The position numbers were made by a program, and so were the translations under genes. Shown piece after piece: positions 1-6,319 of a stretch of DNA of 10,192 nt; positions within the stretch are counted from its first letter, which is position 1; each line of letters starts with the position of its first letter. The notes under the pieces were generated by a model. It did no database searches. It worked only from the letters and a program-made list of their open reading frames with translations, and was not told where the DNA came from. This DNA comes from STC-74 sp043756665 (GTDB lineage: Bacteria; Patescibacteriota; Gracilibacteria; BD1-5; UBA2023), in NCBI GenBank assembly GCA_043756665.1, contig JAYUQR010000087.1, forward strand, positions 1 to 10,192, read 5' to 3'.

Positions 1-10
1 GAATCTGGTA

Positions 11-36
11 CAAAAAGAGTGCCTAACGGCACTCTT
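11..36 (-). terminator. Rho-independent terminator, minus strand, at the contig end
   Basis: Bases 15-23 and 28-36 form a perfect 9-bp stem (aagagtgcc / ggcactctt) around a 4-base loop. Read on the minus strand the stem runs into TTTTTGT, the layout of an intrinsic terminator. No gene on the minus strand inside the window leads into it. The reverse complement of bases 61-98 equals the last 38 bases of the window, which hold the stop codon of the 9721-10188 gene, so this is probably the terminator that belongs just after that gene. Confidence 0.6.
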
Positions 37-60
37 CCAGAACCAATCAGTGTATTCCAT

Positions 61-98
61 TTCTCTAGAAATGTGAAACAATGTTGTTGGACATGACA
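61..98 (+). repeat. Left arm of 38-bp terminal inverted repeat
   Basis: This segment is the exact reverse complement of 10155-10192; identity stops abruptly after base 98. The right arm is the natural coding end of a gene. The left arm sits where the start codon of the GNAT gene should be and carries no in-frame ATG for it. This looks like a fold-back chimera, an assembly join or one arm of an invertible segment rather than a native GNAT leader. Confidence 0.9.
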
Positions 99-99
99 C

Positions 100-670
100 A
101 TACCCCAAAGTGATCGGCTCCACTATAGAAGCCTCAGCGAATCAGATTTTCCATTCTTTTATAGTCTATATTGAGACGAAAAGGTCATGCAGTATACACT
201 TCTCGATAGGTGTACATCACCTGAAGATGCTCAGAAAATATTTTCGTGAAGTGCTCGATACGTGATGCTCTATACACTATATCGTGATGAAGAAGTCAGA
301 TAATACTCCAATAGGTATGCTTTTCTATGAGACCGTGCATGGTCATCCGCATGGATGAGTTGCTGAAATTGGATTTATCCTGAAGCCCGAATCGTGGAAT
401 CAGTGATATGGGAGCGAAATGGGAGGCGCAATTATCGATTTCCTCTTCGAGAATACAGCGATACATAAAGTATTTTGAGCACATCATGTTGACAATACAG
501 CCTCTGGCAAAATACTCCTAAAACTCGGGATGAAACAAGAAGGTATAGCACGGAGTGTACGGTATAAGGATACTACGTGGAATGATGAAGTACAGTATGG
601 GCTCCTCAGAGAAGAGTGGAAAACCAGTCTGAGAATTGACGACATATCATCAAGAGTGAAAAGTCTATAA
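100..670 (+). pseudogene. GNAT acetyltransferase (RimJ/RimL-like), frameshifted and lacking a start
   Basis: The product resembles GNAT N-acetyltransferases that move an acetyl group from acetyl-CoA to an amine. The N-terminal part is read in one frame from about base 106 (SDRLHYRSLSESDF, then a GDEKVMQY stretch) to about 294, where the frame meets TAA at 301. The C-terminal part continues one base later from 296 (SDNTPIGMLFYE) through the acetyl-CoA loop NQGYGSE at 398-418 to TAA at 668-670. One extra base near 289-297 explains the break. In-frame TGA (Gly) occurs at 172, 247, 356, 404 and 476. No ATG is in frame upstream; GTG at 73 is the only nearby candidate and lies inside the terminal inverted repeat. 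The frameshift may be a sequencing indel. The family assignment is confident, the substrate unknown. Confidence 0.8.
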
Positions 671-673
671 GAT

Positions 674-700
674 GAGAACTGTGTAGTCCTCTTGTTTTTT
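674..700 (+). terminator. Possible weak terminator after the GNAT gene
   Basis: A 6-base imperfect stem (gagaac 674-679, gtcctc 686-691, one mismatch) with a 6-base loop is followed by TTGTTTTTT. It lies just after the GNAT stop codon. The stem is short, so the T-tract is the stronger part of the evidence. Confidence 0.35.
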
Positions 701-701
701 C

Positions 702-739
702 GTGAGAAAGTATAGAATATAAGGGTTTCACTTTCTCAC
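702..739 (+). promoter_or_regulatory. Inverted repeat over the promoter and leader of the VOC gene
   Basis: GTGAGAAAG (702-710) and CTTTCTCAC (731-739) are perfect 9-bp inverted arms around a 20-base spacer holding AT-rich -10-like sequence (tatagaatataag, 711-723). The right arm ends one base before the ATG at 741. It could be an operator or a leader hairpin covering the start; the sequence alone does not decide. Confidence 0.4.
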
Positions 740-740
740 T

Positions 741-1109
741 ATGACTCCCTCCATCCTCTGACTGCGCACCACGATCTACAAGGTCGATGATCTCGATAGA
801 GCGAAAGCCTGGTATTCGAAAGCATTCGGTGCAAGTCCCTACTTCGATGAGCCCTACTATGTCGGATTCAATGTCGGTGGTTATGAGCTCGGGCTCCAGA
901 GAGAGGAGGCTCCAAAATGAGAAAATATCGCCGTATTTTGGTGAGTCGAGAATATCGAAGAATCCTACCAATATTTTATAGCTTGTGGTGCGACCGAAGT
1001 TGAGAAACCGATGAATGTCGGTGGTGAGATCAGGGTCGCGACCCTGAAGGATCCCTGGAACAATCTCCTCGGACTGATCTATAATCCTGAATTCCACCTC
1101 CCAAATTAG
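741..1109 (+). CDS. VOC (glyoxalase/bleomycin resistance) family protein
   Basis: The 122-residue product matches the vicinal-oxygen-chelate fold: an opening strand GLRTTIYKVDDL at about residues 7-18, then RAKAWYSKAFG at 20-30, YVGFNVGGYELGL at 40-52, and a second half with NIEESYQYF and LKDPWNNLLGLIYNP. Length is normal for a single two-repeat VOC domain. Three in-frame TGA codons (759, 918, 942) are read as Gly 7, 60 and 68; under the standard code the gene falls apart. The ATG at 741 gives the expected N-terminus; there is no Shine-Dalgarno sequence, and an inverted repeat sits directly upstream. It stops at TAG. The metal ligands and substrate cannot be fixed from sequence alone; members range from lyases to small-molecule binding proteins. 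Confidence 0.85.
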
Positions 1110-1140
1110 GTTCCAATTTTTATTCTTTTTCTATTTTTCT

Positions 1141-1557
1141 ATGGACTCACTCAATTGGCTCGCGATCGGAATCATGACAGTGGCATCTTTTGCTCTCGGT
1201 GCCCTCTGGCATGGTCCACTCTTCGGAAAACTCTGGATGCGTATTCATCATGGGGATCAGAAGATGACCGATGCAGAGATGCAGAAGACAATGGAAGGTA
1301 TGTGGAAGATTATGCTCGCGGAATTCGTCGCGACTCTCCTCATGGTCATCGGACTTGCCTGTGTCATACGAGCAATTCCTGCATACTCTCCGATGCAAAC
1401 TGCCTTTATGATATGGCTCGCATTCGTCCTCCCGACGATGATATCGACCGTCCTCTGGGGCAATGATGCGAAGAAATGGATGGGAACGAAAATCGCGATC
1501 TCCAGTATCTGTAGACTCATCTCACTCCTCGCAACGGCATATGTACTCTCAATATAG
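1141..1557 (+). CDS. DUF1761 family integral membrane protein
   Basis: The 138-residue protein starts MDSLNWLAIGIM, followed by the FALGALWHGPLFGKLWM stretch typical of DUF1761 (N-W near the start, then GALW.gPlFGk.W). About four hydrophobic segments are visible: residues 5-25, 55-77, 84-105 and 115-137. A short polar stretch (about 37-50) links the first two. The function of the family is unknown; it acts in the membrane. The ATG follows a 30-base T/C-rich leader with no Shine-Dalgarno motif. It stops at TAG. None of its roughly nine glycines uses TGA, unlike the VOC gene just upstream. Confidence 0.85.
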   Translation: MDSLNWLAIGIMTVASFALGALWHGPLFGKLWMRIHHGDQKMTDAEMQKTMEGMWKIMLAEFVATLLMVIGLACVIRAIPAYSPMQTAFMIWLAFVLPTMISTVLWGNDAKKWMGTKIAISSICRLISLLATAYVLSI

Positions 1558-1607
1558 AGATAATATTACCTCTTGAATACTCAGATTTGCAAAATCCTGA
1601 AATAGTA

Positions 1608-1613
1608 TATAAT
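1608..1613 (+). promoter_or_regulatory. -10 element of the toxin-antitoxin operon, probably leaderless
   Basis: A perfect TATAAT ends 6 bases before the antitoxin ATG at 1620. A TTGCAA at 1587-1592 could serve as the -35, though the 15-base spacing is short. With the usual distance from -10 to +1, transcription would begin at or next to the A of the ATG, so the mRNA is probably leaderless. A nearly identical box and start occurs at 3851-3865. Confidence 0.55.
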
Positions 1614-1619
1614 TATACC

Positions 1620-1799
1620 ATGATTACAGCTACTCATACCTCATCTGGACGCATAGAAAAAAAAATAGAATCCACCTATATAAAAATGGAGGAACTCTAT
1701 GCCTATGCTCGTATACTCAAATCTGAGTTCGACCTTACCAATGGACGATATAGCACCCATACTTCTGCAAAATCTCTCATTCATGAGTTGGATAATTAA
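1620..1799 (+). CDS. Putative antitoxin of a type II toxin-antitoxin pair
   Basis: A 59-residue protein lies directly upstream of a RelE-like toxin and its 3' end overlaps the toxin start by 17 bases, the usual antitoxin-first coupling. It starts MITATHTSSGRIEKKIES; the middle (about residues 13-37) is charged and helical, compatible with a dimerising or toxin-wrapping helix. No known DNA-binding motif is recognisable, so the assignment rests on position and size. The ATG at 1620 was chosen because a perfect TATAAT lies 6 bases upstream; a TTG at 1587 would add 11 residues but falls inside the promoter. An antitoxin would bind and neutralise the toxin and often represses the operon. No in-frame TGA. 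Confidence 0.6.
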   Translation: MITATHTSSGRIEKKIESTYIKMEELYAYARILKSEFDLTNGRYSTHTSAKSLIHELDN

Positions 1800-2061
1800 A
1801 AATACGGCACACTTCAAGGCACAGTACAAAATTCTTCCTCATCATATCCAAAATATAGCAAAAGGAGTTTTTGAAACGATCGAGGAGAATCCTTATGATA
1901 AGAGCCTCTCTACTCATAAACTCAGGCGTGCACTTGCGAGTTATCATGGCATATCTGTGGGTAACGATTATCGAATCATCGCTCGGATCCTCGATACGAA
2001 GACAGAAATTATACTCCATGATATAGGAACGCATGAGATCTATAAAAGCTTCCTCGGATAA
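1783..2061 (+). CDS. RelE/ParE-family toxin
   Basis: From ATG 1783 the product is 92 residues, the normal size for RelE-fold toxins. It has the family layout: an N-terminal strand and helices (WIIKNTAHFKAQYKIL), then HKLRRALASYHGISVGNDYRI at about residues 45-65, and the closing strands ARILDTKTEIILHDIGTHEIY (here split: ARILDTKTEIIL, HDIGTHEIY). Arg64 in NDYRI and the GTHE motif correspond to the conserved RelE/YafQ core. Family members usually cleave mRNA on the ribosome; ParE-like relatives target gyrase, and the sequence does not settle which. An earlier in-frame ATG at 1699 would give 120 residues but overlap the antitoxin by 101 bases and add a non-homologous leader. No in-frame TGA. 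Confidence 0.8.
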   Translation: MSWIIKNTAHFKAQYKILPHHIQNIAKGVFETIEENPYDKSLSTHKLRRALASYHGISVGNDYRIIARILDTKTEIILHDIGTHEIYKSFLG

Positions 2062-2065
2062 ACAA

Positions 2066-2071
2066 TATATT
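2066..2071 (+). promoter_or_regulatory. Possible -10 box of the HAD gene
   Basis: TATATT ends 5 bases before the ATG at 2077, repeating the close TATAAT-to-ATG spacing seen at the antitoxin gene. This is compatible with a leaderless transcript. No convincing -35 is visible, and the gene may also be read from the toxin transcript, since the toxin stop is only 15 bases upstream. Confidence 0.3.
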
Positions 2072-2076
2072 GCTTA

Positions 2077-2652
2077 ATGTCTACATACCTCCTCTTCGAC
2101 ACTGACTGAGTCCTCATACATTCTCCTCAATGGAGTGATGAATACTCTCGCCGTGCATGACTCGATCCCCATAGCATGAAGCCATTTTTCGCATGAATAT
2201 TTCAGGAGTGTACGATCGGGCGGGCGGATCTCCGAGAAGTGATTGTACCGTTTCTCGAAGAGTGGAAATGGGAATGAAGTCCAGAAGAATATTTGAAGGC
2301 ATGGTTTGAATTCGAGAATCAACCTGATATCGAACTCATCTGAGAAATACAAAAACTGAGAAAAAATGGAATAAAGTGCTATATTGCGACCAACCAGGAG
2401 AAATATCGGCTCGAGTATCTGAAAAAGGAGATGTATTTCGAGAACCTTTTTGATGGGATATTTTGCTCGGCTGAGATGGGGTTGAAGAAACCTGAGAAAG
2501 CATATTATCAGTCTATCATAAATACTCTCGGAGTAGATCCGAGCGAAATCATCTACTATGATGATGCTCTCGAGAATATCGAATCGGCGAGAAGCCTCGG
2601 GATACGGGCAGTACACTATAGAAGTATCGATGATTTTTCTCACAACATCTAA
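2077..2652 (+). CDS. HAD-superfamily hydrolase, subfamily IA
   Basis: The 191-residue product carries all HAD motifs. Motif I is LLFDTDG with nucleophile Asp8, Asp10 and Gly11; motif II is the Thr in IATNQ (Thr105); motif III is Lys138 in GLKKPEKAYY; motif IV is the acidic pair in IIYYDD (Asp162-Asp163). Residues about 15-85 form a helical cap. Such enzymes dephosphorylate small metabolites or act as phosphoglycolate phosphatase or haloacid dehalogenase relatives; the substrate is unknown. Gly11, invariant in motif I, is encoded by TGA at 2107; TGA also gives Gly 28, 40, 67 and 89. This is the best single proof of code 25 in the window. The DUF4440 gene starts 3 bases after its TAA, suggesting cotranscription. 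Confidence 0.92.
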
Positions 2653-2655
2653 ATT

Positions 2656-3027
2656 ATGATACTCTCTGAAACTGAAAAGCAAAACCTCGTACACCTTGAA
2701 GAATCTCTCTGGAAAGAGGATACACGCTTCGATACTGCATACATGGAGAATATCCTGCATCCAGAATTTTTCGAATTCGGTCGATCTGGTCGTATCTATG
2801 AGCGGGTTAATACTATCTATGTTCCACGGGAACCAATCAACGCGATTTTTCCGCTCAGAAATCTCCAGATTCATATAATCAGTGATGATGTTGTCCTGAT
2901 AACTTATCTGAGCCATGTTCAGTATGAGTCGCTCGAGATGGGAAATCGGAGCTCTCTCTGGGTCAGAGTCGGAAGTGACTGGAAGCTCAGATTCCACCAA
3001 GGGACACCGACAATTCTCTCACCATAA
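2656..3027 (+). CDS. DUF4440 / NTF2-like (SnoaL-fold) protein
   Basis: The 123-residue product matches the DUF4440 pattern: an opening helix (LVHLEESLWKEDTRFD), then ILHPEFFEFGRSGRIYER at about residues 32-49, the strand DVVLITYLSHV, and a C-terminus reading SSLWVRVGSDWKLRFHQGTP, a hallmark of this group. The fold is a cone-shaped alpha+beta barrel that can bind small hydrophobic ligands; many members have no known reaction. It begins 3 bases after the HAD stop and ends 4 bases before the first DUF1801 gene, so it sits in a tight group. No in-frame TGA, unlike its immediate neighbours. Confidence 0.85.
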   Translation: MILSETEKQNLVHLEESLWKEDTRFDTAYMENILHPEFFEFGRSGRIYERVNTIYVPREPINAIFPLRNLQIHIISDDVVLITYLSHVQYESLEMGNRSSLWVRVGSDWKLRFHQGTPTILSP

Positions 3028-3031
3028 TTCT

Positions 3032-3481
3032 ATGAATCCGATCGACCTCTACATCTCAGAAGCTCCTCTAGAACACCGAGAGCCTCTTGCAAAAATTCGT
3101 GATATACTCAAGAAGACGCTCATACCTCTCGGATATGAGGAGTGTGTCAGCTATAAGATGATCGGCTATGTTGTACCATTTTCTCTCTATCCATGTGGAT
3201 ACCACTGTGATACCGAGCTTCCCCTCCCCTTCGTAAACCTCGCAAGTCGAAAGTCGTGAATCAGCCTCTATCATATGGGAATCGGCGCAAATCCTGACCT
3301 CCTCCAGTGGTGGCAAGAAAAGTATACAAAATGCAATATCGGAAAGCTCGATATGGGAGTTGGCTGTATCCGATTCAAGAAACTCGATCAAATCCCATAT
3401 GATCTCATCGATGAACTCATGCAGAAAATATCTCCAAAAGAGTGGATCGAGCTCTATGAAAAAATGTATAGAAATAACTAA
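3032..3481 (+). CDS. DUF1801 domain protein, first of two tandem paralogues
   Basis: The 149-residue product opens with MNPIDLYISEAP and continues LAKIRDILKKTLIPLGYEECVSYKMIGYVVPF, the DUF1801 N-terminal pattern. An ISLYHMGIG strand at about residues 77-85 follows. DUF1801 proteins are small alpha/beta proteins of unknown function, sometimes described as iron-chaperone-like. Compared with its shorter neighbour it has an inserted stretch rich in Cys, Tyr and Pro (about residues 52-68). One TGA at 3257 encodes Gly76; read as a stop, it would split the gene. The start lies 4 bases after the DUF4440 stop, and the downstream paralogue begins with nearly the same eight residues, indicating tandem duplication. 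Confidence 0.85.
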
Positions 3482-3486
3482 TCTCT

Positions 3487-3855
3487 ATGAATCCTATCGA
3501 CCTCTACATCGCTGATATCGAGGATCCTCTCGAACGTGCAGCGCTCGAAGATCTCCGAAAATCCCTCCACGAAATCATCCCTGGAGCAGTCGAGTGTATC
3601 TCCTATGGTATCCCGACACTGAAAGCGAGTGGCAAGTGAGTCGCAGGATTCGCAAGATATAAAAATCATCTCTCTTTCTTCCCCTTCTCGGGTTCTATAT
3701 TCGAGCAGTTTCCTGAGGAGATGAAGGAATATGAACATACGAAATCATCGCTCCACTTCACTCCAGAGAGGCCAATACCGTGAGAATTTCTCGAAAAAAT
3801 GATGAAAAAAAGACTCAATATAGTGACTCTTGCATTCCTCGAAAATCAGATATAA
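3487..3855 (+). CDS. DUF1801 domain protein, second tandem paralogue
   Basis: The 122-residue product starts MNPIDLYIADIEDPLERAAL and carries SLHEIIPGAVECISYGIPTLK, the core DUF1801 motif with the usual E..SYG.P, then FARYKNHLSFFPFSG and a C-terminal segment SSLHFTPERPIPGEFLEKMM. The length is typical. TGA codons at 3637 and 3781 encode Gly51 and Gly99. It begins 5 bases after the first DUF1801 gene, and both share MNPIDLYI. Its 3' part (3731-3812) is repeated at about 84% identity by hand alignment in a decayed copy at 5402-5483, so at least three copies once existed. Function unknown. Confidence 0.87.
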
Positions 3856-3985
3856 TCATACTATGATTTCTGATGCCACAAGCATCAGTGAAAGTCATAA
3901 AATAGGGCATATATTGAATCCCTTTTGTACATACCTGCTCAGCCAATATATACATATTCGAGTGTCTATAGAAAATTTATATACT
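3851..3985 (+). promoter_or_regulatory. Promoter region before the secreted-protein gene
   Basis: This gap holds two -10-like boxes. TATAAT at 3851-3856 overlaps the DUF1801 stop and lies 6 bases before an ATG at 3863. TATACT at 3980-3985, with TTCGAG 17 bases further upstream (3957-3962), would start transcription about 8 bases before the gene at 4000 and is the better promoter for it. A small hairpin (ctgatgc 3870-3876, gcatcag 3882-3888) lies between them without a T-tract. Confidence 0.35.
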
Positions 3986-3999
3986 AACTTCTTTATACT

Positions 4000-5373
4000 A
4001 TGAAAGCCTTTAGCACAATTTCCCTCTTTTTTGTATGGATTGTTTTTATACTCCCTCATACTGTGACTGCTGAGAACTCCAGTCGGTCAATACTCGATGA
4101 GATACCTCAACCTGACCTCTCCCGGAGCGAGTTAAAAAATTTGCCGGTATCTCCCAAAGCGAATCGGGTAGATCTAAAAAAACCCACTTTCTCCAATCCC
4201 ACCAATATTACTCATCCGCTTTTCCCTGTCAATGATCTAAAGCAAGCCATCCTCCTCGGTCATGATGACGGAATACCATTACAGGTGAATTATAGCTTGC
4301 TTCCGGAAGATAAAAACAAAATCATCCTCTGGGATGGGAATAAAATAGAAACACGCACTGTTCAATATTCGGCGTATTATGACAGGCGCCTTATAGAGTA
4401 TGCTTATGACTGGTATGCACAAGCAGACGATGGATCTGTATGGTACTTCGGTGAAAACGTATATAATCTGAGTAATGGAAGTATCACCGATACTCACGGA
4501 ACATGGCTTGCCTGAAGAGATGGTCCTATAGCAATGATAATGCCAAATAATCCAAAAATTGGCAATGTCTATCGAGTCGAAAATATTCCATGAGTCGCAT
4601 TCGAAGAAGTAGAAGTAAAATCTACAAATATTGCTGTAGATGGACCATACGGGACGGTAACGTGATGTATGATAGGTCGGCAACTTCATGACAATGCGAG
4701 TTATTCTGACAAAGTATTTTGTCCTGGTTATGGTGAATTTTTTACTGAGAAAACCCTCGATCTAGAAGCCTTAGCGCTTGCTGTACCCACAGACAAACTT
4801 TCTGAGCCACTCTCCCCAGAATTACTCACTATTCGATCAGGAGTAGAAAAAATCTACCCTGCCGTTTCAAATGATGACTGGAAAACTATACAAGATGAGA
4901 TCAATCGCATAAAAACTGCATGGAACACTCATAAAAATAGTAAGCAAAAAATATCTTCTGGAATGGCGACACAGATGGATCGAGCTATACGAAACATTGA
5001 GGGGGATACACTCGAACCAGGGGCTCTTTCTCAGCATAAAATAGGAACACTCAATGGTGTTATAGATATCCATTTTGCGATTCTGGACCTCGAAATGCAA
5101 TATCGTTCTTCTGAAGAAATCGATAGAGAACGGATAATTGTTTGGTCACAAAAAATCCTAATAGATGCTGTTGCCATGGAACAAGGATTTTTGCTAAGTG
5201 ATATCAGATCACTCGGCCTTCTTCATGAACGCCTCAGATCAGTCCTCCCAACAGCCAAAGCCAATTCGCTCATCATACGAATTAACAGATTATATACGGC
5301 GACACGAAAGGAAGATTTCAAAACAGTTACTACCATCTCTAAACAGCTTTTGGACATCTTCAAAACACGATAA
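4000..5373 (+). CDS. Secreted protein with a DWYAQ/WYFGE domain and a helical C-terminal extension
   Basis: The 457-residue product has a classic signal peptide (MKAF, hydrophobic run to about residue 20, likely cleavage after VTA at 24), so it should leave the cytoplasm. Residues about 70-240 match a widespread uncharacterised exported family: NITHPLFP, then YDWYAQADDGSVWYFGENVY at 136-155, GTWLAGRDGP, an MPNNPKIGNVYR stretch, and KVFCPGYGEF near 235. Residues about 245-457 are helical, lack any motif I recognise and form a separate module. TGA at 4513, 4591 and 4663 encodes Gly 172, 198 and 222; without recoding the gene breaks in two. Codon use is more AT-rich than in the DUF1801 genes. 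It lies between an intact DUF1801 gene and a DUF1801 remnant, as if inserted. No catalytic role can be assigned. Confidence 0.8.
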
Positions 5374-5401
5374 ATCGTAATAGATGAAATTACTCTAATT
5401 T

Positions 5402-5499
5402 ATAAACATACGAAATCATCACTCCATTTCACGCCATAAAAACCAATACCGAGAAATTTCCTCGAAAAAATGATGAAAAAACGTCTTGAATCACTATAA
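5402..5499 (+). pseudogene. Remnant of a third DUF1801 gene, 3' end only
   Basis: Bases 5402-5483 align without gaps to 3731-3812 of the intact DUF1801 gene, with about 13 mismatches in 82 bases by eye. The frame reads HTKSSLHFTP, then TAA, then KPIPRNFLEKMMKKRLESL and a final TAA at 5497-5499. The internal TAA and the missing N-terminal two thirds show that it is dead. Everything between the two copies (the secreted gene and its flanks, about 1.6 kb) therefore lies between related DUF1801 ends. Confidence 0.85.
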
Positions 5500-5553
5500 T
5501 GTCTTAGAATTTGCGCCTTTTCTGTCATTTCTATCTTTTCTATCCCTCTTCTT

Positions 5554-5964
5554 ATGGCTAAACTCTATGTCAATCTCCCCGTCGTCGATCTCCTGAAAGC
5601 AACAGCATTCTACGAAGCACTCGGATTCAAAAAAAATCCTGACTTCTCGAATGATGACGCATCTGCAATGATCTGGGATGATACGCTCTCCGTCATGCTC
5701 CTCACGCGTGATTTCTTCACCAGGTTCACTCCTCCGCATAAGACGATCGCAGACAGTCATACTACAACCGAAGTAATGAACGCTCTCGAGCTTGACTCGA
5801 AGGCAGAAGTCAATACTTTTTTCGACAAAGCGATCATCGCAGGAGGCAAGAAGACGATCGATACATACGACTACGGATTCATGTATGGTCGTGACTTCGA
5901 GGATCCAGATGGTCATATCTGGGAAGCGTTCTGGATGGATGTGAGCCAGATGCCGAAAGAGTAA
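5554..5964 (+). CDS. VOC family protein (glyoxalase/extradiol dioxygenase-like)
   Basis: The 136-residue product starts MAKLYVNLPVVDLLKATAFY and continues EALGFKKNPDFSNDDASAMI, the first VOC module. The second half has KAEVNTFFDKAIIAGGKK and ends FEDPDGHIWEAFWMD, the DPDGH.WE closing strand with the glutamate that often ligates metal. This is a single-domain VOC protein and not a close paralogue of the 741 gene. Members act on thiol adducts or bind small molecules; the substrate is unknown. The leader (5512-5553) is strongly pyrimidine-rich with repeated TTTCTAT and no Shine-Dalgarno sequence. It contains no TGA codon among about six glycines. Confidence 0.85.
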   Translation: MAKLYVNLPVVDLLKATAFYEALGFKKNPDFSNDDASAMIWDDTLSVMLLTRDFFTRFTPPHKTIADSHTTTEVMNALELDSKAEVNTFFDKAIIAGGKKTIDTYDYGFMYGRDFEDPDGHIWEAFWMDVSQMPKE

Positions 5965-5997
5965 TCCAAAAATGACTAATGTTCAGTCAAAAATCTC

Positions 5998-6313
5998 ATG
6001 AATAAACTCTCACAGCTTCCTCTATATCCTCTCGATGCATGTCTTCGATATCACTCCAGGGAGACTCTCTGGCAAGCATTCATGAATCCAGATATTCTCA
6101 AAAATTGGTGGTGACCAGATAGGCTCAGGAGTACGCTCAAGGTCTTCGAATTCCGTGCAGGTGGAATATGGAAGCTTAGGAAGCACTTTCCCCTGAATGG
6201 TGTGGTGATCTATACTAACTCCACCAATAAATCAACTCTTCGAACGACTCGAGAACGTACTTCTCAACAGTCTGATAAATCTATCTGAGATAAATTTCAG
6301 CTATAATGAGTAG
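5998..6313 (+). pseudogene. Truncated SRPBCC/AHSA1 domain gene
   Basis: The N-terminal half is recognisable: TLWQAFMNPDILKNWWGP at about residues 23-40 and FEFRAGGIWKL match the AHSA1 pattern (vW.A..dP..l..WWgP ... eFr.GG.W). The Gly of WWGP is TGA. A PLNGVVIYTNST stretch fits the next strand. After about base 6230 the frame loses similarity and stops at TAA 6304-6306 (102 residues, against about 140-160 normally). The +1 frame from there reads LFERLENVLL to TAG 6311-6313, which fits the expected next strand better, so a frameshift is likely. Intact members bind hydrophobic ligands or act as Hsp90 co-chaperone relatives; this copy is probably inactive. Confidence 0.6.
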
Positions 6314-6319
6314 TGTATC

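Noticed and set aside
21..92. Possible integron attC: GCCTAAC at 21-27 and GTTGGAC at 86-92 fit the core heptamer patterns
   Set aside because: The two heptamers do not pair well, no inner boxes are seen, other gene junctions lack such sites, and the first is simply the loop and stem of a terminator.
2074..3000. A 308-codon open frame on the minus strand across the HAD and DUF4440 genes
   Set aside because: The plus-strand genes have full catalytic motifs and family length; the antisense frame has no recognisable domain and arises from the CTC/GAG-rich codon use opposite.
3863..4135. Small plus-strand ORF starting 6 bases after TATAAT
   Set aside because: Most of it overlaps the secreted-protein gene in another frame and the product has no family features; kept only as a possible start-region relic.
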